Positions 48,024 through 59,739 of a DNA stretch of 64,000 bases are shown piece by piece; position 1 is the stretch's first letter; the number at the start of each line of letters is the position of its first letter. The stretch covers positions 162,092,124-162,156,123 of the forward strand of contig NC_135498.1 of the NCBI RefSeq assembly GCF_052857255.1, in the 5' to 3' direction. The notes under the pieces are model-generated. The model did not search any database. It saw only the letters and a program-made list of their open reading frames with translations, and had not been told where the DNA came from. Source of the stretch: Amblyomma americanum (Eukaryota > Arthropoda > Arachnida > Ixodida > Ixodidae). Made by a program: the position numbers and the translations under genes.

Positions 48024-49394
48024 GTGAGTGCGGCTACCACTTGTTGTTTGGGATGTAGGGTGTGGGTGGAGGGGAGGGGTGTGTGTGTAGGCGTATGTCA
48101 CGTGCCACCGTGCGTTGATAGAAGAGAGGAAGAGTGCAAGGATCAGGGAAAGTAGACCGTGTACCAGGCGACAATGACATGATTTCGTCGATTGCGCGTG
48201 CCGTATACTGCTGTCGCTGCAAATGCGCTTTTTAGGCGTAACAAAATGACTGAACCGCCCGACCTGTCGCCGTGGCCGTGAAGAAGGGGAGACGAAGAGA
48301 GCTCCCACCGCCCCTTCCCACGCTCCCTTGTTGCTGTACCCTTTCCTTGAACTATCCTACAGTGTATAACGGCAATATGGTACTCTCCGAGAGCGCGCAG
48401 TCCTGGACCCGCACGTCCGCTGTGATCCATGTCTGCCTTGCAACATCCGCATTGGAGTGGAAAGGGAAACTTCTGGTCATGCCCAGTACAACGCATGATC
48501 AGTGTACTCTGGGAGCAGTAGCTCAACCCTGTGACAAAAACCAAACATCACGGTGCTGTAAGGCCCATCGCTAGAAGCACCTGCACCGCAGGGCAGTGCC
48601 GCATCGCTTAACAGCTGCACCACTTCGTCAAGAGGTGTATGACTCCCAAGAATCTACAGTCTAAAGTAGACAATGACCTTCGGTATATATTGGAATTAAC
48701 CCATTACGCTAGTCAAAACTAGTCATAAAATCATTCGACCGTAGTGGAAATCACGAGTGCCGTGCCATCAGATGATGGCGACAATGGCCCTGGCGGGCAA
48801 CTGAAGTATATCTGTAACGATTGATCACTGTGTGCCAATTAGAAACAGGTTCATTTATTTGAAAATTAAGATTCTACACGCTGGAAACGTAAAAATAAAA
48901 TCAATACAGTGTAACTGCTGCCAGCCGTTTTTACAGTCAACCTTTGATGAGGTTACCATAATTAACACGACGCTAATTTTCGCGTCTAGACTACTCTGGC
49001 ATTCACTCTGAAATTTTAATAACGGAGTTCTTCCTGTTACTTGTAGGTGGCACAAGTTTGAATCAATTGGCGGAAAAAAGCACATTTCTTGAAACGAAAG
49101 TTCTCAGCAAGAAATAAACAGCTTGCTGCCCAATAGGCATGAGCATTAATCAGAGTCTGTCGCAAATCTGTCCGGTAAAGCAAATTCTTTCGACGCAACA
49201 GAGTTGCCAGGATATGGGTGGGAGGGATTCACTATGAGAAAAAATGATTGGGGTCGCATGCGAAGAAAAAAGATGGCGCACGGTGCACGTATATTTATCG
49301 TGCAGGTTATCCGGCGTCCTCTCTATCGCTTCGGACGTCGCTTGTATAAATGCTTTTTTTCTTTTACAAGTAAGCACAAATTGAAAATTGGATT

Positions 49395-49697
49395 TTTTAG
49401 GACAAGAAATAACGCAGTAACTGTCTCACATATCTCGGTGGGCACCCCAATCTCGCCGTTATTAAGGGAAAGTATAAGTAGGGAGTTGAATAAGAAAGCA
49501 AGAAAGAGGTGCCGTAGTGGAGGTCTCTGGAATTCATTTCGACCACCTGAGGATCCTTAACGTGCACTGACATCGCACAGCACACAGGCGCCTTTGGCGT
49601 TTCGCCTCAATCGAAGCGCTGCCCCCGTGATCGGCTGTGAACCAGGGTACTCCGGTTCATTAGACAAGCGCCTTAGCCACTGAGCCCCCGAGGGGGG
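49395..49697 (-). mobile_element. Ruka-like SINE, minus copy, in the FAAH-like intron
   Basis: The minus strand starts at a head with GGCTCAGTGGCTAAGGCG (A-box region near 49675) and a degenerate B box. The body has CTGTGCGATGTCAGTGCACG, GAGACCTCC and the 3' part. The body is close to the copy at 7001. Confidence 0.8.
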
Positions 49698-50849
49698 TAA
49701 GTATACACGCTAAATCGAAATCACTGCTTTAGCCTTTTTGCAACCAAGCTGTATACTTCTACCGTCCAAAGAAATTTTCGTGTCGTCGGCGTCGTCAGCA
49801 AAAAACGCGAGGCTAAAATTTGAATGCTATTCCGAGTGCAAAAGTACTCAACAGCATAGAAATCATATATAAAACTGATCATGAAGTAGTCGAATGTAAA
49901 AATAATAACGAAAAGAACAGAAATAAAACATTACAAATAAAAATAATAATGCACAAAAATAAAAAGAAATGCATATTAAAAAATACTATTTAAATGGTAA
50001 ATATCCTTTGCAAACAGGCATACAGCACATAACTTAGTACTCGTTTCCTTTAAGAAAAACAAAACGAGCCTCGAAACCACATGATGGGTGATAAGGCGGG
50101 TGTGAACAATGGAAACACCTTTTCACCAGTGCATCTCAACCAACCACCATTCATTGTTCATGCATTGATTTAAGCTTACCATAGAATATCGGTACAGTTC
50201 GAACTGAAAATGTCAGTGTATTTCACACTCATCATACAGCAGTCGTGATTCTCGTTGTGGAGTAATAAAGGGTAATTATAAGTATATTTCACTTGCCGCT
50301 GGTTTCGCTCTTTGCAGAGCCACGTGTGTAAATTTTCAAGTGACATCGCAATGGGTAATTGGGCGTCGTTTTACAACTTCGCTGTTCAACCACCTTCAGA
50401 ACGTGGATTGGAGCCGCAATTGTTTTTTTTTTTTGGTCGACGCTCTATCTGAGCGTCCGAAGCCACACTTCTCTTCTTCACACCCGTCCTGTTGCTGCTC
50501 CTTCAAGCTACTTTTTAAATGCCCTCTTTCATCTCCATATGCAACGTCATAGCGTTTGAGGAAAATTTTGTAGACGATGCCAGTAACGGTTCCTATGCGT
50601 GTACAAACTCGTCGTTTACCTGGTTAGAAGGAACGCGTGCTGCTTGGACGCCGTACTCAACTAATATTCCGGCAAAACATTCACCGGCATCACAGGAATA
50701 AAGCATGGCCGCGCGTTCCCTATTTTTGTTCTGGCTCCGGTTTGAGAGGCTGCCGTGCGTCGTTCCTGGAATCGAAGCGCCTGGCTTTGACACCTGCGTC
50801 TGTACGCTCCTTTTTCATGTGAATAATTCGATGATGACGATGATAGATT

Positions 50850-51005
50850 GTGGCTTATTTGGGTTTAACGTTCAAAAGCGGCTCAGGCTATGAGGGACGC
50901 CGTAGTGAAGGGCTCCGGAAATTTGGACCCCCTGGGGTTCTTTAACGTTCCCTGATATTGCACAGTACACGGGCCTCTAGAATTTCGCCTGTTTCAAAAT
51001 TCGAT
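50850..51005 (-). mobile_element. tRNA-derived SINE, group B, 5'-truncated
   Basis: The minus strand carries the group B body (GGGTTTAACG end, CTTCACTACGGCGTCC, GTACACGGGCCTCTAGAATT). The head is lost at about 51005, where a short fold-back begins. Confidence 0.65.
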
Positions 51006-51022
51006 AGAGGCGAAAGTTCTAG
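50976..51022. repeat. Fold-back at the SINE break
   Basis: TCTAGAATTTCGCCT on the left pairs with AGGCGAAAGTTCTAGA on the right with one bulge. The right arm is an inverted copy of the SINE's own end. Confidence 0.6.
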
Positions 51023-51064
51023 ATTACTTTTATGGCGCAAAGACATCTGTGGCTAAAAAAGCGC

Positions 51065-51275
51065 CATGGCACAAGGCATTTTTATTCTACCTCAGTTGGG
51101 GGGCAAAACCCATTTCCCAACATTTAACCCAATATTAGCCGAGCACCAGATCAGGGGAAAGCTTGTACTCATTGTGTCGCCGCTCGGTGCCCGGTGGCAC
51201 TGCGGATCGCACCCAGTACCTACCGAATTCGAAGCGGATGCTCAGACAACTAGGCCACCGCTAACGCGATATGGA
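51065..51275 (-). mobile_element. tRNA-derived SINE, group E
   Basis: On the minus strand GCGGTGGCCTAGTTGTCTGA (A-box region at about 51260) and GGGTGCGATCC (B-box region) form a tRNA-like head. A body with GTGCCACCGGGCACCGAGC and a tail follow. This head differs from those of groups A to D. Confidence 0.55.
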
Positions 51276-51279
51276 TAAT

Positions 51280-53450
51280 TTACTGCGCATCCTTGGCCTA
51301 GAACGCATCCTTAAATGCCGGTCGCTCTTGGCTAGCGCTTGATATCCCACCACGGTAACCATATGCGCTAGTTGCCGTGTAGCAGAGTTATAACTTCATC
51401 AGCGAAAGTACGAGAACACCAGGAGAAGAAGAACACAGGACAACGCTGGGCTAACAACTGAGGTTTAATCGACAGATGACGAACCTGGGTCACAAAACAC
51501 GTATGCTTATAAGACGCGCTAAAGAAAAACACAGACGTTGCGAGTCACCGAAGCATGTTCTGGCGAACAAAAAAGACAACTATTCTGCCTATAAACCTTA
51601 CGTCAGCATATCGACGGAGAGGAAATTATTACATCTTTATTAAAAACAAAGTCGCTGAACTCGCTCGCAGTATTCCTTTAATTGGGACCAGACAGCCCCA
51701 GAACGGTGCTCTCATATGGTAATGAATAAACACTGCTATTTCATAAAAACTGCATCCGCGCTAAAATTCACTTCTCTTTTCAACTTGGAATGCTCTCAAC
51801 TGCTGCAACAGTTGACAGATGTGACCCTGCCTAGCTGGGAGCACTCCACATCCTGCGGACTCACACGGATGATCAGATTCTTTATCTGGGCGCTGACAAA
51901 GCGATCATTTGTTCACAAAGAAGGGGCGAACGAACCTTTGCACACAGAGAATGGCAAGGGAGTAAATTTTAGTGTCAGTCACTCTTATCCAAAGCTGTTT
52001 TTGAGAAGGCCACGGCGAGAGGTGAGATAAGGGACATTGCAGCTTATCTGCATGCAATTGTTAGCAGCCAGCTTAAGGGTCAGACCCGTACACGAATAGC
52101 GGAGGAATTAGATTCCCACTGTACAGCCGTATCTTACTCCCGAGTACTCTAAGGAGTCTTCAGAAGGTTCAGATAAGCGTGTTCTTGCGTGGTGTGGCTT
52201 AGGATTGTTAGCGGGTAGGTTGAGTGCCCGTGCGATATCGAGATAGCGGCTGCATATTTTGATATTGCTGTACAACAATACCATCATTCCTCGCAGTCAG
52301 TGGTATCTACAGAAGGGGTCGCTAAAGCTGAGATAAGCGGGCAATCCCGTGGTGTTGCTAACAATTGTTTGCGGCCAGCTGGAGTGTCAGTGCGAAATTC
52401 GACAAGCGCAGCAGGTTGTCAACCACTGTGCATCCACGCCTACTCTACCGTAGAAAGAATGCCTTCCCTGTAATAACTACTTGCGTTGCGTTGCGATTGC
52501 AGGAAGGTTGAAACGGAAAGTGCACGGGCCTGCCCACTTGGTCAAGCTGAGCCACAATTGTCGCCACGTGCGACAGTAGGAGAGTTAAAACCGATGTGAG
52601 AGGCAAGATTGGAAGAAAGGAGGCGCGTCGCCACAACCACGCCATCCGCAGCGATGACGACAGTTCAGCAACAGATTCCCCGGGGAGAAGCCCTCGCCTC
52701 AATGATGAGAGCTCTTAGACTCCAGCCCCGTGAGGCAAGCAAGTCCCTACACCCTGTAATAAATACTTGATCGGAACAGACACATACGTCTGAAATGTGC
52801 AATAAAGCCAGCTGGAAAGCAGTATATAATACTTATATTATTACCTGCCCTAACTCATTTGTAAGCGAAATATTTGCTACAAAATGAGCTCTTGTCTAGA
52901 CAGCAGTGACACTTTACTGCTTCTAACCTTTTTGGGTACCTTTTTTAAAAAGAGTAGTAGACCAGGTACTCCATTTTTGAGGAGTATCTGAACCACCCTG
53001 TCGGGAGCTCGCTATGCGAAGAGCCATTCACCAACGCAGCCGGTTTCCATATCTTTTCACTTCTTTAAAAAAAGACAAAAATTGCAGTTGCGTCATATAC
53101 TATGAAAAAATTGGCCGGGTGGTTTTGCAGTGTTAAGCTCGAAATAATATGCGAAATATTACCTTACCTTAATGTGTTCCTTAAAGCGCGATTGAGGTGT
53201 CCGGGAACTCAGGGAGCCAGTTATGTGCGTCTTTAAATTTTTATTCTTAAATGTAAATTTACCCAATGTACGCCGGCGGCCTATTCTCTAGTGCCGCGTT
53301 TCTTCAAAGACCTTCCCCACGCCAACGCGTATTGCTCTAATGCGTTGTTTCTGCCACTGTGTTGTCCACGCCGAGGCATGCGGCGCACATCTCTCTGTCA
53401 CTACCGCCACGTAGCTTAAAGCGCCAATTTTAGGTTAACAATAGCTTTAC
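51280..53450. other. FAAH-like intron, no gene recognised
   Basis: 51410..51480 has an AGAAGAAGAACACAGGACAACG stretch that resembles the arms of palindromic repeats elsewhere. Other frames have no motif. Confidence 0.4.
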
Positions 53451-53454
53451 ATGA

Positions 53455-53612
53455 AGACGAAGTGCAATGCACAGCATCAGAGTATGTTGCATTTCAACAC
53501 GAGTCGCGATCGGCTACGGTGATAGCGTAGTGCTCTCGTGCAGTGGCCAGCGGAGCTGATCTTTTCGCGCCGCCGAGGGTTCGAATCCCTCTCGCTGCAA
53601 TGCGTATTTTTG
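53455..53612 (+). mobile_element. tRNA-derived SINE, group C, copy 3
   Basis: The leader GAAGACGAAGTGCAATGCACA is followed by a GATCGGCTACGGTGATAGCG start and a B-box-like GGTTCGAATCC at about 53579, ending in a T-rich tail. Confidence 0.75.
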
Positions 53613-54764
53613 TTATTTATGATTTTCCCTTGGCCACCCTTATCGTCAATCTTTACACCAACGAGTGAGCTGGTTTGACCTCGCAAAGTAGTGCTTTTTG
53701 CAGTAAAAATTGATTTACAGAACCAGTTGCTTTCTTGTCCCCTCGCGGGTGGCGTGAAGACTACTTCCCACTTGATTGTTGTGGGTAGCAAGATTGCCGG
53801 AAAATTTTTGTTAATCACAGAAACATTTCCCTATCTCGTTTCATCCTTGTGAACCTTGAAAAAAATCACCTCTCCTGTTTCACGCAGCAAAATTATTTAC
53901 AGATCCATATTTTTTCCGGAGCTCTGATCGGCTGTTGTCAACACTTTCGAGCCGAGGCGTTTCTTGACATAAGGCATCTAAAAGTGCATAAAAAAATCGA
54001 AGAAGTTTTTTGAGCACGAAAAGAGCATTACTTCGCTTTAAATGCACGCCTGGAATACATGCCCGTGACTCTCCTGGGCATTTTTCATGCTGTCGCTGAC
54101 ACCTAGAGTAGGCGGGTGTGGTAGGTCTCCATGACAGTTCTTGGATTATTTACCTCTCGTCCGCAGTAGTGGCATGTACGAAGGAGCTAGCGGGCCCAGA
54201 GTCGAGTATGGATCGTTATTTGAGGATGAAGAGTCCATTCCTGCGGAGTGGGGAATATACTCATTACATTTATCTGTGGCTTGACTCTAAAAGGAAAAGG
54301 CTGCCGCGCTGTTTTTCAAGTGAGGGGACTGTTCTATGAACGTTTATTTTTAATGGGAAAGAATTATATCGCAGCAAGGCAAGAAGCCCGGCGTTGGTGT
54401 TGACCAGCAGCAGTGGTTCCAAAAATTTCAAATGATGTCTTCGGGGTACTCAATAAAAATGATATTTCTTCCAAGAGTACAGGGAATTCAACCCAGGATT
54501 TTGATATTTGGAGGCGGGACGCAAGCCATGAGCCACAGGAGAGTGTTCATTCTGTTTGAACAAAGGTGAACTAAGTATATGCGTTGCATTATCACTGTAC
54601 TCTATTGAGCAGGTGTTGCAATCGAAAGCAAGTGAAGCAAATTAAAAATACATGAAAAGAAAAAATAAACATCAAAAACATTTTCAGATTTGAAGTGCAT
54701 GAGTAGTGTTGAGGTACTTAAGTGATTTTATTTTTTATTCTCCAGGAAAAAAAAACAACTCATA

Positions 54765-55064
54765 ATGGTTTCGAGGAAAGCAAATGACGCAGTAACTGTC
54801 TCACAGATTTTTCTAGACACCAGAACCGTGCCGTAAGGGAAGAGATAAATGAGGGACGAAGAGAAGAAAAGAAGAAAGTGAAGCCGTAGTGAAGGTCTCT
54901 GGTTTAATTGCGACCACCTGGGGATCTTTAACGCGCACTAACATCACAGCACACGGGCGCATTTTCCGTTCCGCCTCCATCGAAACGCGGCCGCCGCGGT
55001 AGGGTTCGCACCCGGGTACTCTTGCTCCTAGCCGAGTGCCTTAACCACTGAGCCACCGGGTGGG
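54765..55064 (-). mobile_element. Ruka-like SINE, minus copy, just before FAAH-like exon 2
   Basis: The minus strand starts with GGTGGCTCAGTGGTTAAGGC (A-box region near 55055) and GGGTGCGAACCCT (B-box region), then the typical body and an A-rich end at about 54750. It ends some 370 bases before the acceptor of exon 2. Confidence 0.85.
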
Positions 55065-55431
55065 TATCTATTGTAAGCATTGCCGAGTTTTGTGCACGTG
55101 ATTACTAGAAAGAAAATGAAAATCGAGAAAAGTTGTGCTATTAGGCGTGCTAAGAATCATTCTGTTACGGGGAAGCTTGGTTCGGAAGGTGTGAAATTTT
55201 CACATGAGCATTCGAAACCATATCTTGCGAAAATATCAAGTAAGTGCTTTCCCAGACTTCATATAAAAAAAATTTCCCGTGAAAGAGTTAACGCAGGAGT
55301 CTGGCACAATGTCCAGATGGTGAATTTCTAGCGCTATCATTTGTGGGTTTTCGTGTTCACTTAAAACATATTTGCTTAAACAAACATATTTGTTCACGTT
55401 GACTTCATGCGCCTCTGGTCGACCAGCGCAG

Positions 55432-55645
55432 GTGAGCAGCGAAGCTGTGGTCCGCGCCTACTGGCGGCGCGTTCGGGATGTGGAGCCCCTGGTGAACGCC
55501 GTAGTGGACGAGCGCTTCGACGCGGCCCTCAAGGAAGCTCGCGCAGCTGACGAGCTGGTGCAGCGCAGTTCACCGCAGGAACTGGAGCGCACAAAGCCGC
55601 TGCTGGGCGTTCCTTTCATCACCAAGTGTTCGGTCATGGTACAAG
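55432..55645 (+). CDS. Fatty-acid amide hydrolase 2-like, exon 2
   Basis: This exon encodes 71 residues from an acceptor (CCAGCGCAG, AG at 55430-55431) to a donor (CAAG then GTGAGC). It enters in phase 0, so the junction with exon 1 reads IRHGR-VSSEAVVRAYWRR, as in the family. PLVNAVVDERFDAALKEA and LLGVPF.TK follow. In amidase-signature enzymes the Lys of this last motif is the catalytic lysine; here it is residue 128 of the joined protein and is kept. The residue after it is Cys where Glu is usual. It leaves in phase 1; the exons with the two catalytic serines are not in the window and would lie past 64000. An active enzyme is likely but not shown. Confidence 0.85.
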
Positions 55646-56544
55646 GTGAGCCATAGCGCACCCGTACGAGATGAACTACGAAAACGCTTTCGATAAATGA
55701 AACAAAAGGAAATGCGAGATTTCTCTACAGTGCACCACAGCAACTAAGCCTGTTACTGCAAGAAATGCCGTATTGTTTTTCTCCGTCTAACCGAGCACCA
55801 CAAACGCATCACCAGAATTGAGAGGTTGGCCTTCCCAAAAGTTTAGGTCATCATGCCAAGAGAATTCGCCTCATGGCGCTATAAAACTAGTCAGGGTTTT
55901 TTCAGTCGCCCGTCCCTCAAATCATACAGCAGGGGCCGTGTATTTTAACCTTTCATATAGTGTTTATTTAATTTCGTCGTGATGTCAATCCTGATGAAAG
56001 CCGCAAGAGATGTTAAATGAAACGTCCAGTAGACGGTGCGACCGGTAATTCTACTGCAGCCACATCCAAGACCGGCACTGTCGAAGTGACCATGATTCGC
56101 CGATTCATGATACGGTCATCCAAATTTTTCACTCTTGATACAGGAGTGGCTCCTAATAATCTCGCCAAGCATGAAAAAAAAAGTATTTCCGTGCTCTCTC
56201 ATTCATTTTTGTCATCGGAGGTTCAACAGTACAGCATGGGCGTCTTGCGCTGTTGTGAAAGCAAGTGACATTACGGACGTTATTTGGGCACGACAAGTGG
56301 GATGTCATCTGCCACGTTATGCGCTTACAGAAGCAGTCGACAAATGCATACGGTCGCACTAAATGAAAACTAAATGAAACGCTAAAAATTCAGCCCTCAG
56401 TTGCCTCGAATAAATGAAATTGCTTATAAAAAAGGCCTGTATTCTAGGCGCTGAAGCTGAACTGCAAAGATACACAGTAGATGCGCGCTCTAAGTTTCTA
56501 ATTGCGGTGAAATCAAAGCATTCACATAGTCTTTTCATGCAATC

Positions 56545-56765
56545 TCGTCATCATCAGCCGATCTACGTAGATGCATCCACTGCAGGATAAAGGCGACAGA
56601 TCTGTAATATACAGTGTGCTGCGCCAGGTATTTCCATCCTCTCATTACAAACTTGCTATTCTCATCCACCCATCTGATTCTCTTTCACTCCATACTAGGC
56701 CTTCTCTTGGACTTCACTGTGCTACCCTAAACGACCACCGTCTCAGCTAAGCGATTTCCGACTCA
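56545..56765 (-). mobile_element. RTE-like LINE 3' end, minus
   Basis: Read on the minus strand it matches the end seen at 4731 and 36130 (CATCATCAGCC at the 3' side on plus; a GTGGATGAGAAT-like stretch inside). It is a short decayed fragment. Confidence 0.55.
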
Positions 56766-56907
56766 ATCCGCGTAACCAAGCAGTCCATGGAATGACGATG
56801 CGTAACTGCTTCCGGATATGTCGCAGCTGGAGAGTACGGCATTTCTTCGATTCTGCAATCGAACAATGAGGGAGGAGTTGTCGTTATCTTTACCTGCTGC
56901 TCTACAC

Positions 56908-57795
56908 TGTTAGGAAACAAAACGCCACGCGGCATTCCCGGTCTTCGCCGTACCACCCGCCGGCTTGAGTCTTTTCCACTCCTGCCGGCGCCCCTGTCAC
57001 TCTTTCGGTGTGTGCAGCTGCTGTTGCGTCCCGGCAGCCTAATTGGCCTGTCCTCTCCGAAGCAGCGTAGGCGCTCTTGTCCACAGCATGGCCGAACGCG
57101 GGCCGCTTAGTCAGAAGGGAGGGGAGAACGGAAGGAGTCGGGATTTTTTCCTGCTGGCTCTTCAAATGGGCCCGTTCACTTTAAACAGATCACTGCCAAC
57201 CCTCTTCACCAGTTGAATGCTTGTCGGCGTCCGGATAAAGACGACGGCCAGCCTGTCAGTATTCGGACGACTAATGAGCACTGGCCCCCGACACCCAACG
57301 ATTACTGCTGCCATACAGTCGCTTGCTTAAGCGCCTCCGGAGTTCCAAAAAGGGAAGCTGAGGGTGTAGATAGCGGCGCTCTGGAGACGCGCAGCACACC
57401 GCCACAATATATAGACGCGATATCAACATGTATTTGGGTTGTCTGGAGTGGGGCTGCTCTACTCTTTTTTGTTTGAGAGTTGTGCAATGAGGCATAATTT
57501 GACAAAAGAGGAGTGGAAACCGGGAGACATGCCTAGCTTTCCGGGACATCTACTACTTGCACCATCTTGGATTTTGAAAAAGAGAGAGATAAAATAAACG
57601 AGTCAAAACCGTTAGTCGAGCGTCCTACAAGTCATCCATGTTGCCCGGCAGGCACACAAAAAGACCGTCGGTCAGCGAGCTCGAGCATGGCGGGGGAGGG
57701 AATGACCTTTTTTCGAAGGCCTGGAGCTAAACAGACCGTCACCTTTTGGGACCAGAACGGCGGGTGAGAGTTGAAAAGAGTCTTTGAAACGTAAC
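56908..57795 (+). mobile_element. Probable 5' LTR of the outer gypsy-like element
   Basis: It starts with TGTTAGG and ends just before the primer binding site. An ATAAAATAAAC polyadenylation-like signal lies near 57590. Both ends are estimates because the partner LTR is absent. Confidence 0.4.
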
Positions 57796-57806
57796 TGGCG
57801 CAGTCG
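57796..57806 (+). other. Primer binding site, tRNA-Ser type
   Basis: TGGCGCAGTCG is complementary to the CCA end of a tRNA of the type used by insect 17.6/297-like elements. This places the end of the LTR immediately to its left. Confidence 0.5.
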
Positions 57807-57990
57807 TACAGGGCCTACTGTGACAGAACTTTGAGTCTTGGGGAGCGGCGCGACACCCGATCTCGACAACTGCCTCAAAAGCCGACGGCCGAGAACCTCT
57901 GAGCCTGATCAAGCCGGGACACGGCGAGCCACGCCAGTGGACGCTGCGGTGATCAGGCGACTATCCCTTTGGCGTCTGTGGGCGCGTGCA

Positions 57991-59130
57991 ATGTCACAGC
58001 CCTGGGCTTTGGGAAGCGACAGCGCTAAGCAAAGGACCATGATGGAAGAAAGGGGCCAGCCGGAAGAGCTAGCAGCCGCGAGCAAAACAGGCCAGGGCGA
58101 TGTAGATGCCGCACTATAGCGACGTCGGCGCAGCTCACATTGCTGCAGTTGCAATTGAACATCGTAGAAGCGAAGCCGGAGAATCAAAAATTGATTCTAG
58201 GAACAGAGCGATTGCAACGGGGCCAGAGCACGGAGGCTGGAGATAGCGGAAGCACCGCAGCGATGAACACCGGCGCAGACGAAGATCGGAGGCGAAAATA
58301 TGCCAGCCTATTCACAGGCGTCTTGGCACCTATTCCAAGTTACGAGCGGCTAGTGCCTAGATGGTTTAAAGAGATTGAGGCTGCCGTATACTCGTACAAT
58401 GTCCCCACCGAGTGGTGGGGGCGGGCTGGTGTTGTCAAGGCTGAGCAAAAGAGCGCGAGAGCTCCTGGGGCGGTTATCGGCAGAGGAAAGGAAAAATTTT
58501 GCCTCTCTCAAGGATAAAATTCTTAGGGACTGGAATTGTCGGCTGCAGAATACGAGATTATTCTCGCCAAGCAGCAATGCAGTCGGTGAAAGGTGGGGGC
58601 AATTTTCTGTATTAGTTGAGATTTATCTGGACTATTACCTAGACAGCTGTAAAGTGAGCATGATGGAGGAACTCAAGCAGCTGACGATGACAGACAGAAT
58701 GAAAGAATGCTTAGGCTCCGATACATGGGCATACGTTGCCTCGAATAAGAAATGGGGATTCCTTAAACCTAGTGACTTTGTGGAGCTCGCGGAGAACTTC
58801 GAGGAAAGTCGGAAGTGTACGTCATCGGTAGGATCAGTTCCGGCCGCAACCGGAAAACACACTGCCGAGAAGCTGGCCGCTACGTGGTTTCAATCAGGAG
58901 GCAGCGCAGCTGAGCGGCGTTCTGGGCGACAGTGCTATAGGCGCCACGAGAAGGGTCACTTTTTGAGGGAACGCCGGAGAAGAGGAATGGCGGCAGTACA
59001 AGATAGCACCAGTCGCAAAGGCGAGAGACATATTGTTGCTCGTGAAGACATTTCAATAATTGCGGAGAGCGAAGAAGGGGGTAGCAGGCGACCCAAGGAA
59101 GCAGGTGACGAGCTGGCTGTCAATATATAG
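57991..59130 (+). pseudogene. gag of the outer gypsy-like element
   Basis: After a short start (MSQPWALGSDS, then MMEERGQPEE) the core reads YASLFTGVLAPIPSYERLVPRWF (about 58290..58370). In another frame it continues to SKRARELLGRLSAEERKNF, a central stretch with MTDRMKECLGSDTWAYVAS, and a zinc knuckle. The knuckle reads QCYRRHEKGHFLRER (about 58930..58975), with the second and last Cys replaced by Arg, so zinc binding is lost. At least two frame changes are present. Confidence 0.65.
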
Positions 59131-59365
59131 TACGGGTCTGGAGCTTAGAGCCCTGGTTGACTCAGGCGCCGACGTGACGGTCATTCGCAAGTCACTCTGC
59201 CGAGTGTATGAAAGCGCGGGATTAACACTGAAGCTGACAGGAGCGTTTGGAAGTCAGGCAGTCGCCGAGCTAGCGTACGTGCCATTGAAGGCAGTTGAAG
59301 GTGCGCCCCTCATGTGTTTAATCCGTCCGAATGTGGAGTGCTCTACGCTCTTACCGATGAACTAG
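59060..59365 (+). pseudogene. Aspartic protease of the outer element
   Basis: The frame contains LRALVDSGADVTVIR (59145..59190), the active-site DSG of retroviral-type proteases, followed by LKAVEGAPLM. A spacer frame (ALTDELAAGVDALITPGDY...) continues to 59690. The DSG is intact. Confidence 0.7.
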
Positions 59366-59739
59366 CAGCAGGCGTAGACGCCCTGATTACGCCAGGGGAC
59401 TACGAGGAGCTTCTCGGAGAGAGAGCAACAAGTAAATCAGACGGGACAAGAGCTGAGGAATTAAACGCCGACGAACGAGAAAAGAAAGACGGATACAAGC
59501 CTCTCATTGACGATGATACAGTAGCGTTCGCCATACAGATTGAGCCCACTTACAGCCGAACCGAAACAAACCAGACAGCGAGGCAACGGTTCAGCAACGC
59601 ACAGTTGGCTGACGAATTGCTAAGCGAGACTTGGGCGCAGGCCGAAAAGGGCTTACACGGCATGCTTATACAGGGCGATCTACTTTTCCACTGAGAGCCA
59701 GTTGAGGGACGGCAGCGTTGTCAGTTGGTGCTACAATCA

